Of a stretch of DNA of 64,000 bases, positions 36,099-48,627 are shown one piece after another. The stretch's first letter is position 1. Each line of letters begins with the position of its first letter. Source of the stretch: Rutidosis leptorrhynchoides. Its lineage: Eukaryota; Streptophyta; Magnoliopsida; Asterales; Asteraceae. The notes below the pieces were generated by a model. That model did no database searches. It was not told the DNA's origin and was given only the letters and a program-made list of their open reading frames with translations. Both the position numbers and the translations under genes were made by a program. The stretch spans positions 180,108,501 through 180,172,500 of the forward strand of contig NC_092333.1 in the NCBI RefSeq assembly GCF_046630445.1, written 5' to 3'.

Positions 36099-37368
36099 TT
36101 TTAAACATATGTCACATATTTCTGTAACAAATAATTGAAGATACTTTTGCTTTGGACTAAACTAAACAGTTTTACCCGATGAAAGAAAAAAAAAGATGGA
36201 TCTACACGATGAATCAATTCCATCATTAAAAGGAAGTAAAGTCTTCTGAAAAAGAAACGCGCTTCTTGATTTAGGTCAGGAAGTTGTCGTCCAGACCAGC
36301 TGTAGGTTGACGAAAAATCTAGAAAAGTCATCTCTAAAATCAGCAGGAAATCCACGGAACTCAGCATCAAACAGGGTCGCCAAGTGGTCAGACTTATCCT
36401 AACCATGAGAGGATCTGTCTTGTAAAATGGGGAGGACGCCGTGCAAATTAGCTGGATAAGACTAATGAACCAGATCCCCAGAAAGGATAATCTCCTTAAA
36501 GTTCAAAAATCAGCTTTTAAGCCTGATATTACTCAATCCTAGAGATTGACCTTAAAGATTGAGAATTACAAACTCATGGAATTCGATGATATCTAAACTC
36601 GAGCTTGAACGAGAAAATATTTTGATCAAATTAAAACCGATTTGTTTTCTGAAAACCCATTTTCAATGCGTTCATTACCAGTGAACGTAAAATCCTAGAA
36701 ATTCACCTGGAATTCATTAGGTCACCTGAACTAATTCGGGTGTCAACCGTAAGAACGGTGGTTGCATAGCATGGTCAAAGACAGGACCTTGTGCCAGACC
36801 GAAAAATTATAAGGGTGAGCTTTACTATTGCTCCTACCAAGGATAGTAATTGCATCCGACACGTTATAGACCATAATTAAAAGCATGTCAGGGGACATTG
36901 CCTTAACAGTTGCTTGTTCAACGCTTTCCTTTACAACCGGACGGTAGTTTATCGAAAGGTAATATACGGAGCAAGTATACTGGACGTGTTGCTTTCCCAA
37001 TACAAGGTTAGCAAGTGGGTGACACAAAACGACAAGTTTTGAGCTAAAAATTTCAAATATGAAACCCACCAAACCCACAAAAAGAATTTGCAAACACTGG
37101 TGAAGGGTTATTCCGGAAAACTTATCTAGGGTAAAAGCTAGATTTAATTTTCAAAAGATCAAATGTTTTCATAAAGATCCAATTTCCTTAATGGATCTAA
37201 ATTTTCATAGTCATGTATGACTGTAAACCACATCGTTACTACCATTGTTTATATCGCCGTATAGAAATCACTGATGTACAAAGTGTGAAGAATAAAGAAG
37301 TGATTCTAGTATTTTTATTTCAAGACTACATTGCTTGAGGACAAGCAACGCTCAAGTGTGGGAATATT
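36099..37368 (+). other. 3' untranslated region and polypurine tract of element E
   Basis: No coding sequence recognised. It ends in CTCAAGTGTGGGAATAT directly before the LTR start TGATAATG at 37369, the polypurine tract for plus-strand priming. Confidence 0.7.
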
Positions 37369-37965
37369 TGATAATGCTAAAAACGAACATATATTTCATA
37401 GCATTATCCCTCAAGAAAGACAAGCTTTTAGTTGCAATTGTTCTATTTACAAGTGATATTTGTTTAAATAATAAAAGGTGAAGACAAAAGACAGATTCGA
37501 TGAATTGAAGACGCAAATGACCAAAAAGCTCAAAAGTACAAAATACAATCAAAGAGGTTCCAATTATTGATTAGAAGCGTCTCAAAATTACAAGAGTACA
37601 AGAAGCGAAACGCAAAATACAAGATATTAAATTGTACGCAAGGACGTTCCAAAATCCGGAACCGGGACCAAAGTCAACTCTCAACGCTCGACGCAACGGA
37701 GTAAAAATTACAAGTTAACTATGCACATAAATAAAATATAATATTTAAATAATTCTTATAATTATTTATATATTATATTATTATTTATAAACGTCAGCAA
37801 GAAAGAAAATAAAGACATGTGACTTCTCCCAGCTGGCCATGCGATCGCATGGCCTGGAGGCACAAAAACTATGGGATCGCATGGCAGTAGGTGTGAGGCC
37901 ACATCTATAAATTTCGTAGTTTTTGAGCAAATATAACACATCTTTTTCTTCTTCCTTCATACGTA

Positions 37966-38054
<89 letters not shown>

Positions 38055-39400
38055 AATTTTAATTCTAATAATAAGGGTATGTTAGCGAATGTTGTAAGGG
38101 TGTAAGTCGAAATTCTGTCCGTGTAACGCTACGCTATTTTTAATCATTGTAAGTTATGTTCAATCTTTTTAATTTAATGTATCGTAGCTAAGTTATTATT
38201 ATGCTTATTTAATACCGAAGTAATCATGATGTTGGGCTAAAAATATTAAAATTGGGTAATTGGGCTTTGTACCATAATTGGGGTTTGGATAAAAGAACGA
38301 CACTTGTGGAAATTATACTATGGGCTATTAATGGGTTTTATATTAACTAAACGATACCTCGTTAAATTAATATATAGACTTATAATTTGATGTATTTATA
38401 TATAACCACATACGCTTGACTGGGTACGGTGGGCGGGATATCTATAAATTCCAATAATTGTTCATTTTACCTGACACGGAACTGGATTAATAGTTAATAG
38501 ACTTGTTGAAACAGGGGTGGATTACATTCAAGGGTAATTGGTGTAATTGTTAACAAAGTAGTAAAACCTTGGTTTACACGCAGTCGATAACCTGGTGTAT
38601 TCATTAAACAAAGTATTAAAACCTTGTTACAATTCGAATCCCCAATTAGTTGGAATATTTGAGTTCGGGAATAAGAATAATTTGACGAAGACTTTCGCAC
38701 TTTATATTTATGCCTGATGGACTATTATGGAAAAATCCGTATGGACATATCGAATAATCCAGGACAAAGGACAATTAACCCATGGGAATAAACTAAAATC
38801 AACACGTCGAACATCATGATTACGGAAGTTTAAATAAGCATAATTCCTTTATTTCATATTTAATTTCTTTTATTTCATATTTAATTGCACTTTTAATTAT
38901 CGCACTTTTATTTATTGTCATTGTATTTAATTGCACTTTTAATTATCTTACTCTTTAATTATCGCAATTTTATTTTATCGCACTTTTATTTATCGCAATT
39001 TTATTATCGTTATTTACTTTACGCTTTAAATTAAGTTATATTTATTTTTAATATTTTACATTAGGTTTTAACTGCGACTAAAGTTTTAAAATCGACAAAC
39101 CCGTCATTAAACGGTAAAAACCCCTTTTTATAATAATAATATTACTTATATATATATTTGTATTTTTATAAGTTAAACTAATATAGCGTTAAGCTTGTTT
39201 AAAAGATTCCCTGTGGAACGAACCGGACTTACTAAAAACTACACTACTGTACGATTAGGTACACTGCCTATAAGTGTTGTAGCAAGGTTTAGGTATATCC
39301 ATTCTATAAATAAATAAATATCTTGTGTAAAATTGTATCATATTTAATAGTTTTTCCTAGTAAAATATAATCTATTTCATATACACCTCACAAAACATCA
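37369..39400 (+). mobile_element. Athila-like element E, 3' LTR (E3, 2032 bp)
   Basis: Starts TGATAATGCT and ends CAAAACATCA; flank GTGTG. It carries the E1-type palindrome GGCCATGCGATCGCATGGCC at 37835-37854, a mutated second copy (37869-37884), and (TA)n at 37969-38049. It is far closer to E1 than to E2, which identifies it as the partner of 10883-12924. Confidence 0.88.
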
Positions 39401-40051
39401 GTGTGGTAAAATGTTGAAATTCCGCAAGATGTTATCATCTTGGCGGTGAAAGTATGGGGTTGGAACCCTAAGTGGGGGAGTATGTACCCAGAGGGTACAG
39501 TGTTGCCTCGATTTGGTCGGCGTGTTTGGGCGGTTTGCTGGAAGTCGTCCCGTTTGGTGAGCGAACTCGGGACGTAGAGTGTTGATTTTGACTGTCTCGT
39601 GTAGAGATATGTTAGTGTAAAGCGCGTTTGAGAATGATTCCTTTAGAATATTGAGGACTTGTACATGCGAGAAGTGGCAAGATCATCCTTAATGGACGAT
39701 CGGAACGGTGTTCACAGGGTAATGGTGGATGAGTGTTGAGTCATGCAAGGTTGCTTGTCAGTTGGGGTTACCGAAGAGCTTGCGGGAAATTCCATCACCG
39801 TGTGCGTGGTGCGGATGACCCAGTTGGATGGACGGTTGGCGATAGAACTCTAAGTTGTGAGTAGGGGTACGCCAAGGAATCGTGGAGGATTGTTGTGTGT
39901 TTGGAACATTGCGTGGCGAGAAGGTGTGACCGATAGGATGAAAGGGTCAAGGGTTGTGTGAGAACACGAAAAAATTGAGGAAGGCGTACCTTCCTTGTTC
40001 GCATTGAGATTTAGATCACGAGGACGCGATCCAGTATAAGTAGGGGAGAGT
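39401..40051 (+). other. Element B internal tail and polypurine tract
   Basis: Resumes B after E. No coding capacity. It ends AAGTAGGGGAGAGT directly before the B LTR start at 40052, a clear polypurine tract. Confidence 0.75.
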
Positions 40052-41672
40052 TGTAACACCCTGAATTTTATACATCAGAAAGTGTCACCAGAAAATGTCA
40101 CAAGAGAGTGTTCTCAGAAGTGTCACTAAAAGTGAACCTAACACTTATGCATTTTCAGATTTTACATAAGAATCAGAATCTGACAACTTCAGTCCCTGAA
40201 ATGAAAATGGAAATCTGGTTGCCAGTTAAGCCGCACGGCAGGCCTTTATAGGCACGCCGCGGCTAGCATAGTTCAGGTGTTTTAGAGTTTTGAGAAACGA
40301 ATGTCTTCGGTTTTGCCTAAGAGCCGCGCCGCGGGCCCATATGGCCGCGCCTTGCCTCTGTCAGGTGCCAAGTCCAAATTTCAGCTATTTTAAGGGTTTA
40401 ATGAGGTGCAGTTTCGTCTTTTCACATGGTGACAGGTTTGGTGACCACAAAAACTGGTCAAGCTTTATCTTATCCCCATTTTTCACCTCTTTTATTTCTC
40501 TCATCTTTCCCAATTTCCTAGAGTTAGAAAACCCACTTTTAGAGAGAGAAAGCTCTGATCTAGGAGGAAGGAGGTCGATTCGGGTGAAAGCTCAATTGTT
40601 AAAGTTGTTCATCTCGTTTCTAGCTACGTTTTGAGGGTAGCGGTAAGTCTCGAATCCAAGTTTCATTATTATTGATTGTTGTTCAAATTAGGGTTTTGAA
40701 CTTGCATGTTCTTGAGAAAATCCATTTAGCTCTTTAATAGAAGTTTGGAGCTAGTAATTGGTGTTATTGACCCTTGCTGGTGAATTTTGGGTTGGTTGAT
40801 GATTTAACCATGTTTAAGACTTGTAATTGGGTTTAATCTCTAGGTTTAGTGATTGTGGATGTATTGGAACCCATTTGGGTGTATTTGAAAGAATAATTTT
40901 GAAATGGCGTAATTGGGTCAAAATTGCAGTAAGTGTCAATTTGGGTTGGTTTGTAATCCACCCTAATTGTGTTGTTTGTTATATGATAAATGGAATAGTT
41001 ACTTTCCATTGACGTGTTGCGGATTATTCAGTTGCATTGATCAAGGCACTAAGGTGAGTGTAAATATATTATATGTGTATGTATGCATAGGATGGGGGCG
41101 GGTGGAGTAGAGTGATCCTTGGGCGTTTGGGTTCACTTTACACGTGTATGAGATGATGGACTCTATGAGTTTTGGGTCCTTGAGGAACATTTGTGCGTTT
41201 TGGGTTACCACCCTTGGGGTAGTGAATTTCGGGCGATACGAATTCACGTTGATGAGTAGGTCAACCCCGTGATGTTGTTGAGGTGATGTGGGTAGTGATT
41301 CGCTTGTAGTTCGGCTTCACTAGTGAATCTCGTGTAGTTCGAATTCACGATGTCGCGTGTAGTTCGGGCATTCCCATTGTTGTTGTGTTACGGCCTAGAG
41401 TAGTGATTCTCGTGTAGTTCGGCTTCACTAGTGAATCTCGTGTAGTTCGGATCAACAATGTTACGTGTATTTCGGGCATCCCTATTGTCGTTGAGGTGAA
41501 GGTAGTGAATCGTGTGTAGTTTCGGATTCACTTAGGCACTTGTAGTTCGGCTAACCTTATGTGCTTAAGGTTAAGGGGTTAACCTTGTTGTATCGGTTAT
41601 TAATTGTATATGCGTATATATACACATTGTATATTGTAGCTAATCTTGCGAGTTTGGCTTGGTGGTACTTAT
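40052..41672 (+). mobile_element. Element B, 3' LTR, truncated by insertion
   Basis: Begins TGTAACACCCTG and follows the 5' LTR to GGTGGTACTTAT (the equivalent of about 2920), where a reverse Athila-type LTR begins. The rest of the LTR is expected beyond the window. It lacks a block present in the 5' copy near 2015-2165 and differs in the GC-rich cassettes (40230-40265 and 40320-40355). Confidence 0.85.
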
Positions 41673-43356
<1,684 letters not shown>

Positions 43357-46300
43357 TGTAGTGACCCGAACTTTTCCATGTTTATATATATATTAAATGA
43401 AATTGTTATTTACATGATTAAATGTTTCCAACATGTTAAGCAATCAAACTTGTTAAGACTTGATTAATTGAAATAGGTTTCATCTAGACAATTGACCACC
43501 CAAGTTGACCGGTGATTCACGAACGTTAAAACTTGTAAAAACTATATGATGACATATATATGGATATATATAGTTAACATGATATTATGATAAGTAAACA
43601 TATCATTAAGTATATTAACAATGAACTACATATGTAAAAGCAAGACTACTAACTTAATGATTTTGAAACGAGACATATATGTAACGATTATCGTTGTAAC
43701 GACATTTAATATATATATATATATCATATTAAGAGATATTCATACATCATATTATCATGATAATATAATAATTTAAAATCTCATTTGATATTATAAACAT
43801 TGGGTTAACAACATTTAACAAGATCGTTAACCTAAAGGTTTCAAAACAACACTTACATGTAACGACTAACGATGACTTAACGACTCAGTTAAAATGTATA
43901 TACATGTAGTATTTTAATATGTATTCATACACTTTTGAAAGACTTCAATACAGTTATCAAAATACTTCTACTTAACAAAAATGGTTACAATTACATCCTC
44001 GTTCAGTTTCATCAACAATTCTACTCGTATGCACCCGTATTCGTACTCGTACAATACACAGCTTTTAGATGTATGTATTATTAGTATATACACTCCAATG
44101 ATCAGCTCTTAGCAGCCCATGTGAGTCACCTAACACATGTGGGAACCATCATTTGGCAACTAGCATGAAATATCTCATAAAATTACAAAAATATGAGTAA
44201 TCATTCATGACTTATTTACATGAAAACAAAATTACATATCCTTTATATCTAATCCATACACCAACGACCAAAAACACCTACAAACACTTTCATTCTTCAA
44301 TTTTCTTCATCTAATTGATCTCTTTCAAGTTCTATCTTCAAGTTCTAAGTGTTCTTCATAAATTCTACAAGTTCTAGTTTCATAAAATCAAGAATACTTC
44401 CAAGTTTGCTAGCTTACTTCCAATCTTGTAGAGTGATCATCCAACCTTAAGAAATCTTTCTTAATTACAGTAAGATATCTTTCTAATACAAGGTAATACT
44501 CATATTCAAACTTTGATTCAATTTCTATAACTATAACAATCTTATTTCGAGTGGAAATCTTACTTGAACTTGTTTTTCGTGTCATGATTCTGCTTCAAGA
44601 ACTTTCAAGCCATCCAAGGATCCTTTGAAGCTAGATCCATTTTTCTCATTTCCAGTAGCTTTATACAGAAAACTTGAGGTAGTAATGATGTTCATAACAT
44701 CATTCGATTCATACATATAAAGCTATCTTATTCGAAGGTTTAAACTTGTAATCACTAGAACATAGTTTAGTTAATTCTAAACTTGTTCGCAAACAAAAGT
44801 TAATCCTTCTAACTTGACTTTTAAAATCAACTAAACACATGTTATATATCTATATGATATGCTAACTTAATGATTTAAAACCTGGAAACACGAAGAACAC
44901 TGTAAAGCCGAACATACGCCGTCGTAGTAACACCGCGGGCTGTTTTGGGTTAGTTAATTAAAAACTATGATAAACTTTGATTTAAAATTTGTTCTTCTGG
45001 GAAAATGATTTTTCTTATGAACATGAAACTATATCCAAAAATCATGGTTAAACTCAAAGTGGAAGTATGTTTTCTAAAATGGTCATCTAGACGTCGTTCT
45101 TTCGACTGAAATGACTACCTTTACAAAAATGACTTGTAACTTATATTTACGACTATAAACCTATACTTTTTCTGTTTAGATTCATAAAATAGAGTTCAAT
45201 ATGAAACCATAGCAATTTGATTCACTCAAAACGGATTTAAAATGAAGAAGTTATGGATAAAACAAGATTGGATAATTTTTCTTGTTGTAGCAACGTGAAA
45301 ATTGATAACAAATCTATATTAATTATATCCTAGATAACTTACATTGTATTATACATGTATTCTAATATATTATGTAATCTTGGGATACCATAGACACGTA
45401 TGCAAATATTTTGACATATCATATCGACCCATGTGTATATATTATTTGGAACAACCATAGACACTCTATATGCAGTAATGAGGGAGTTAGCTATACAGGG
45501 TTGAGGTTGATTCGGAAAATATATATATACTTTGAGTTGTGATCTAGCCTGAGATGTGTATACACTGGGTCGTGGATTGATTCAAGATAATATATATCAA
45601 TTTTTTTTCTGTACATCTAACGTTGGACAACTAGTTGTAGCTTACTAACGAGGACAGCTGACTTAATAAACTTAAAACATCAAAATGTATTAAAAGTGTT
45701 GTAAATATATTTTGAATATACTTTGATATATATGTACATATTTGTTATAGGTTCGTGAATCGATCAGTGGCCAAGTCTTACTTCCCGACGAAGTAAAAAT
45801 CTGTGAAAGTGAGTTATAGTCCCACTTTTAAAATCTAATATTTTTGGGATGAGAATACATGCAGGTTTTATAAATGATTTACAAAATAGACACAAGTACG
45901 TGAAACTACATTCTATGGTTGAATTATCGAAATCGAATATGCCCCTTTTTATTAAGTCTGGTAATCTAAGAATTAGGGAACAGACACCCTAATTGACGCG
46001 AATCCTAAAGATAGATCTATTGGGCCTAACAAACCCCATCCAAAGTACCGGATGCTTTAGTACTTCAAAATTTATATCATATCCGAAGGGTGTCCCGGAA
46101 TGATGGGGATATTCTTATATATGCATCTTGTTAATGTCAGTTACCAGGTGTTCACCATATAAATGATCTTTATCTCTATGTATGGGATGCGTATTGAAAT
46201 ATGAAATCTTGTGGTCTATTGTTACGATTTGATATATATATAGGTTAAACCTATAACTCACCAACATTTTTGTTGACGTTTAAAGCATGTTTATTCTCAG

Positions 46301-46644
46301 GTGAATACTAAGAGCTTCCGCTGTTGCATACTAAAATAAGGACAAGATTTGGAGTCCATGTTTGTATGATATTGTGTAAGAACTGCATTCAAGAAACATA
46401 TGTCGATGTAAAATATTTCTATTGTAAACCATTATGTAATGGTCGTGTGTAAACAGTATATTTTAGATTATCATTATTTGATAATCTACGTAATACTTTT
46501 GAAACCTTTATTGATAAAATAAAGGTTATGGTTGTTTTAAAAATGAATGCAGTCTTTGAAAAAACGTCTCATATAGAGGTCAAAACCTCGCAATGAAATC
46601 AATTAATATGGAACGTTTATAATCAATATGAACTGGACATTTCA
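43357..46644 (+). mobile_element. Element C 5' LTR (3288 bp)
   Basis: Starts TGTAGTGACCCGAAC and ends GGACATTTCA, followed by a primer site at 46647. It matches, in reverse complement, the LTRs at 50624-53874 and 54206-57432. It was inserted into the reverse LTR H. Confidence 0.88.
46262..46275 (+). promoter_or_regulatory. LTR hairpin of element C (CAACA-TTTT-TGTTG)
   Basis: A perfect 5-bp stem with a TTTT loop, preceded by ACTCAC and followed by CATGTTTATTCTCAG|GTGAAT. Reverse copies lie at 50993-51006 and 54551-54564. The loop-closing pair is A-T. Confidence 0.55.
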
Positions 46645-46646
46645 GT

Positions 46647-46664
46647 TGGTATCAAAGCGTTGGT
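46647..46664 (+). other. Primer binding site of element C
   Basis: TGGTATCAAAGCGTTGG, two bases after the LTR. Initiator-tRNA-Met type with an A for G change relative to element A. Confidence 0.8.
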
Positions 46665-46853
46665 CTTAGAGAACCAGAATTTTGCATTAGTGTGTCTTAT
46701 CGAGTTGGTTATGATGCATTAGTGAGTCTGGACTTCGACCGTGTTAACTTGAAAAATGATTGCTTAACAAATTTTGTTGGAAACTATATATTTTTAACAT
46801 GTGAATATTATGTGATATATTAATCTCTTAACGTGTTTGATATTATGTGATAG

Positions 46854-47468
46854 ATGTCTACCTATAGAACAAGTCCCATTGACTCACCTAATAATAATGA
46901 AGAGTCAAATGTAAATTGGAATGATTCGTGGACTGATTCACAAGTTCCTGAAGAGGAACCGGAAGAAGAGTCGGAACCGGAAGAAGAATCGGAACTGGAA
47001 GAAGAATCAGAACCGGAAGAAGAAATAGAACCAGTGGGGGAAATAATAAAACGGTTAAGTAGAAGAAAATCCTCAACCAACCGACCAAAGTTAATTATGG
47101 TCAATGGTGTTTCCGCCAAGGAAGCAAAGTATTGGGAGGATTACCAATTCTCCGATGAATCGGATCCCGACAAGGATTCCGATGATGTTATAGAAATTAC
47201 CCCAACACAATTTAATAAGGCAAAAGAGAACAATAAGGGAAAGAGCATAAAAATAGAGAAATTTGATTCCAAACCCGATGAACTTTATATGTATCGTCAA
47301 CACCCGTATTTCTTAAGTTGTGACAATAACCCGGGAACCTCTAAACCACCAGGTTTTTCTAAACCAATGTTGAAAACGACGGCTCGTATTAGGGGAACAT
47401 CATATATCCCTAGAAACTTGGCAAAACGAACCAAAACCGAAGAAGAAGAAACGAGCGAGTCGGAATAA
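46854..47468 (+). CDS. Acidic low-complexity protein carried by element C
   Basis: An intact 204-codon ORF between the primer site and gag. Residues about 30-62 are a run of Glu/Pro/Ser units (EEESEPEE type), followed by a basic patch (KRLSRRKSS), an acidic Asp/Ser stretch (SDESDPDKDSDD) and a Lys/Arg-rich C-terminal third ending EEEETSESE. It is probably disordered; I recognise no domain or membrane segment. The start is the first Met, directly after TGTGATAG, which resembles a splice acceptor. Its position and lack of stops suggest it is part of the element and not host DNA. It might be an accessory nucleic-acid or chromatin interaction protein; that is a guess from composition only. Confidence 0.6.
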   Translation: MSTYRTSPIDSPNNNEESNVNWNDSWTDSQVPEEEPEEESEPEEESELEEESEPEEEIEPVGEIIKRLSRRKSSTNRPKLIMVNGVSAKEAKYWEDYQFSDESDPDKDSDDVIEITPTQFNKAKENNKGKSIKIEKFDSKPDELYMYRQHPYFLSCDNNPGTSKPPGFSKPMLKTTARIRGTSYIPRNLAKRTKTEEEETSESE

Positions 47469-47604
47469 GATAGTTATATTCGTGTGGTGTAATATATGTA
47501 ATATAGTGTGCTTATGCTTTATGATATATGTAAAAATTGCTTGTATTAATAAGTATTTTTTTATGAATCTAACTCTTGTCTATTTTACAGTATAAAAACA
47601 CAAA

Positions 47605-48288
47605 ATGGATAGACAACCCAATATTTTAAGAGACCTACCCGGAGACATGATTGATGAAATCTTGTCTAGAGTCAGTCAGAATTCCTCGGCACAACTATTT
47701 AAGGCGAGATCAGTTTGTAAGACATTCGAAGAACGTTCCAAGAATGCCTTGGTTTATAAAAGGCTTTCGTTCGAAAGATGGGGGATATCACATTGGGAAA
47801 TCCATAAGTTACGATGTGTTTACTTTGACGCATATATTGCGGGGAACCCAAATGCTATTTTACGCAACGGGTTAAGAAATTATTTTGACTTAATATATCC
47901 GAATATAGGACTTCGTGATTTAAAAAAAGCGGCTAACATGCAACATAAAGAAGCATGTTATGCTTGCGGGTTAGTAATGTTCGCTTCTCACCAAAGTGAG
48001 AACAAGAACATCGGGCTACAACTATTAAACAAAACGTTCCCACAAGTGACGGACTCAGTAGTTGGGGTGAGAAACAAGGTTTTTAGATTGTTACGGGACT
48101 GTTGGACATTACGTAACCCTCGTCCCTTTGACGATGTTACAACACGCTGTCTTATCAACGGCCATAACGGTTATGTTCCACAAGACCAAGGATGGGAAGT
48201 AGTCCTAGTAAAACTAGAATGTATGACTTGTTTTTGGACGTATGAATTACGTGTCTTTATTACCTTTGCTGAACAACTTGTGTACTAG
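47605..48288 (+). CDS. F-box protein (At2g35280-like type) carried by element C
   Basis: An intact 227-codon ORF. Residues 7-50 form an F-box: LRDLPGDMIDEILSRVS, then LFKARSVCKTFEE. This domain binds SKP1 and puts the protein into an SCF ubiquitin ligase as the substrate receptor. Residues about 70-150 resemble the Sel1-like helical region of the At2g35280-like F-box family (GNPNAILRNGLRNYF, LKKAANMQHKEACYACGLVMF). The C-terminus has Cys-containing motifs but no second named domain. It sits 136 bp after the acidic ORF and 339 bp before gag, in the same orientation. The ATG is preceded by CTAAC and a pyrimidine-rich TTTTACAG, a good plant 3' splice site. The element's gag-pol has several stops while this ORF has none. 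It could be a captured host gene or a long-standing accessory gene of the lineage. Confidence 0.72.
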   Translation: MDRQPNILRDLPGDMIDEILSRVSQNSSAQLFKARSVCKTFEERSKNALVYKRLSFERWGISHWEIHKLRCVYFDAYIAGNPNAILRNGLRNYFDLIYPNIGLRDLKKAANMQHKEACYACGLVMFASHQSENKNIGLQLLNKTFPQVTDSVVGVRNKVFRLLRDCWTLRNPRPFDDVTTRCLINGHNGYVPQDQGWEVVLVKLECMTCFWTYELRVFITFAEQLVY

Positions 48289-48627
48289 CTAGAATTATCT
48301 TCACAACTATCTTGTATCAAAGTTATTGTGTGCTATATTTCATGTTATATGTAAAATAAGCGTTATTGTAAGTTGTAAAATATTGTGAAAAAGTTTGAAC
48401 GCGAAATATTATTATAATCAGTTTTTCATATAGAATTGTAGTAGTTGAATTGTATATTAGCTACTAAGTATGAACTTAACGGGTAGGTACTACCCGAATT
48501 TAAACTTATAAAACGCTAATATAAAGAAAAAGCTTTTATAAATGAGTTCATATTATGCTACGAGATACTATTGACTACTCTTAATATTCTGTATGATTAA
48601 CTTGTTTCATTTGACTATTTGAAGGAA
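48289..48627 (+). other. Spacer between F-box ORF and gag, with polypurine-tract copy
   Basis: AT-rich spacer. 48480-48496 is an inverted repeat, CGGGTAG-GTA-CTACCCG. It includes TTAACGGGTAGGTAC, the same 15 bases that abut the LTR of element F as its polypurine tract. ACTATTTGAAG before the gag ATG is weakly splice-acceptor-like. Confidence 0.6.
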
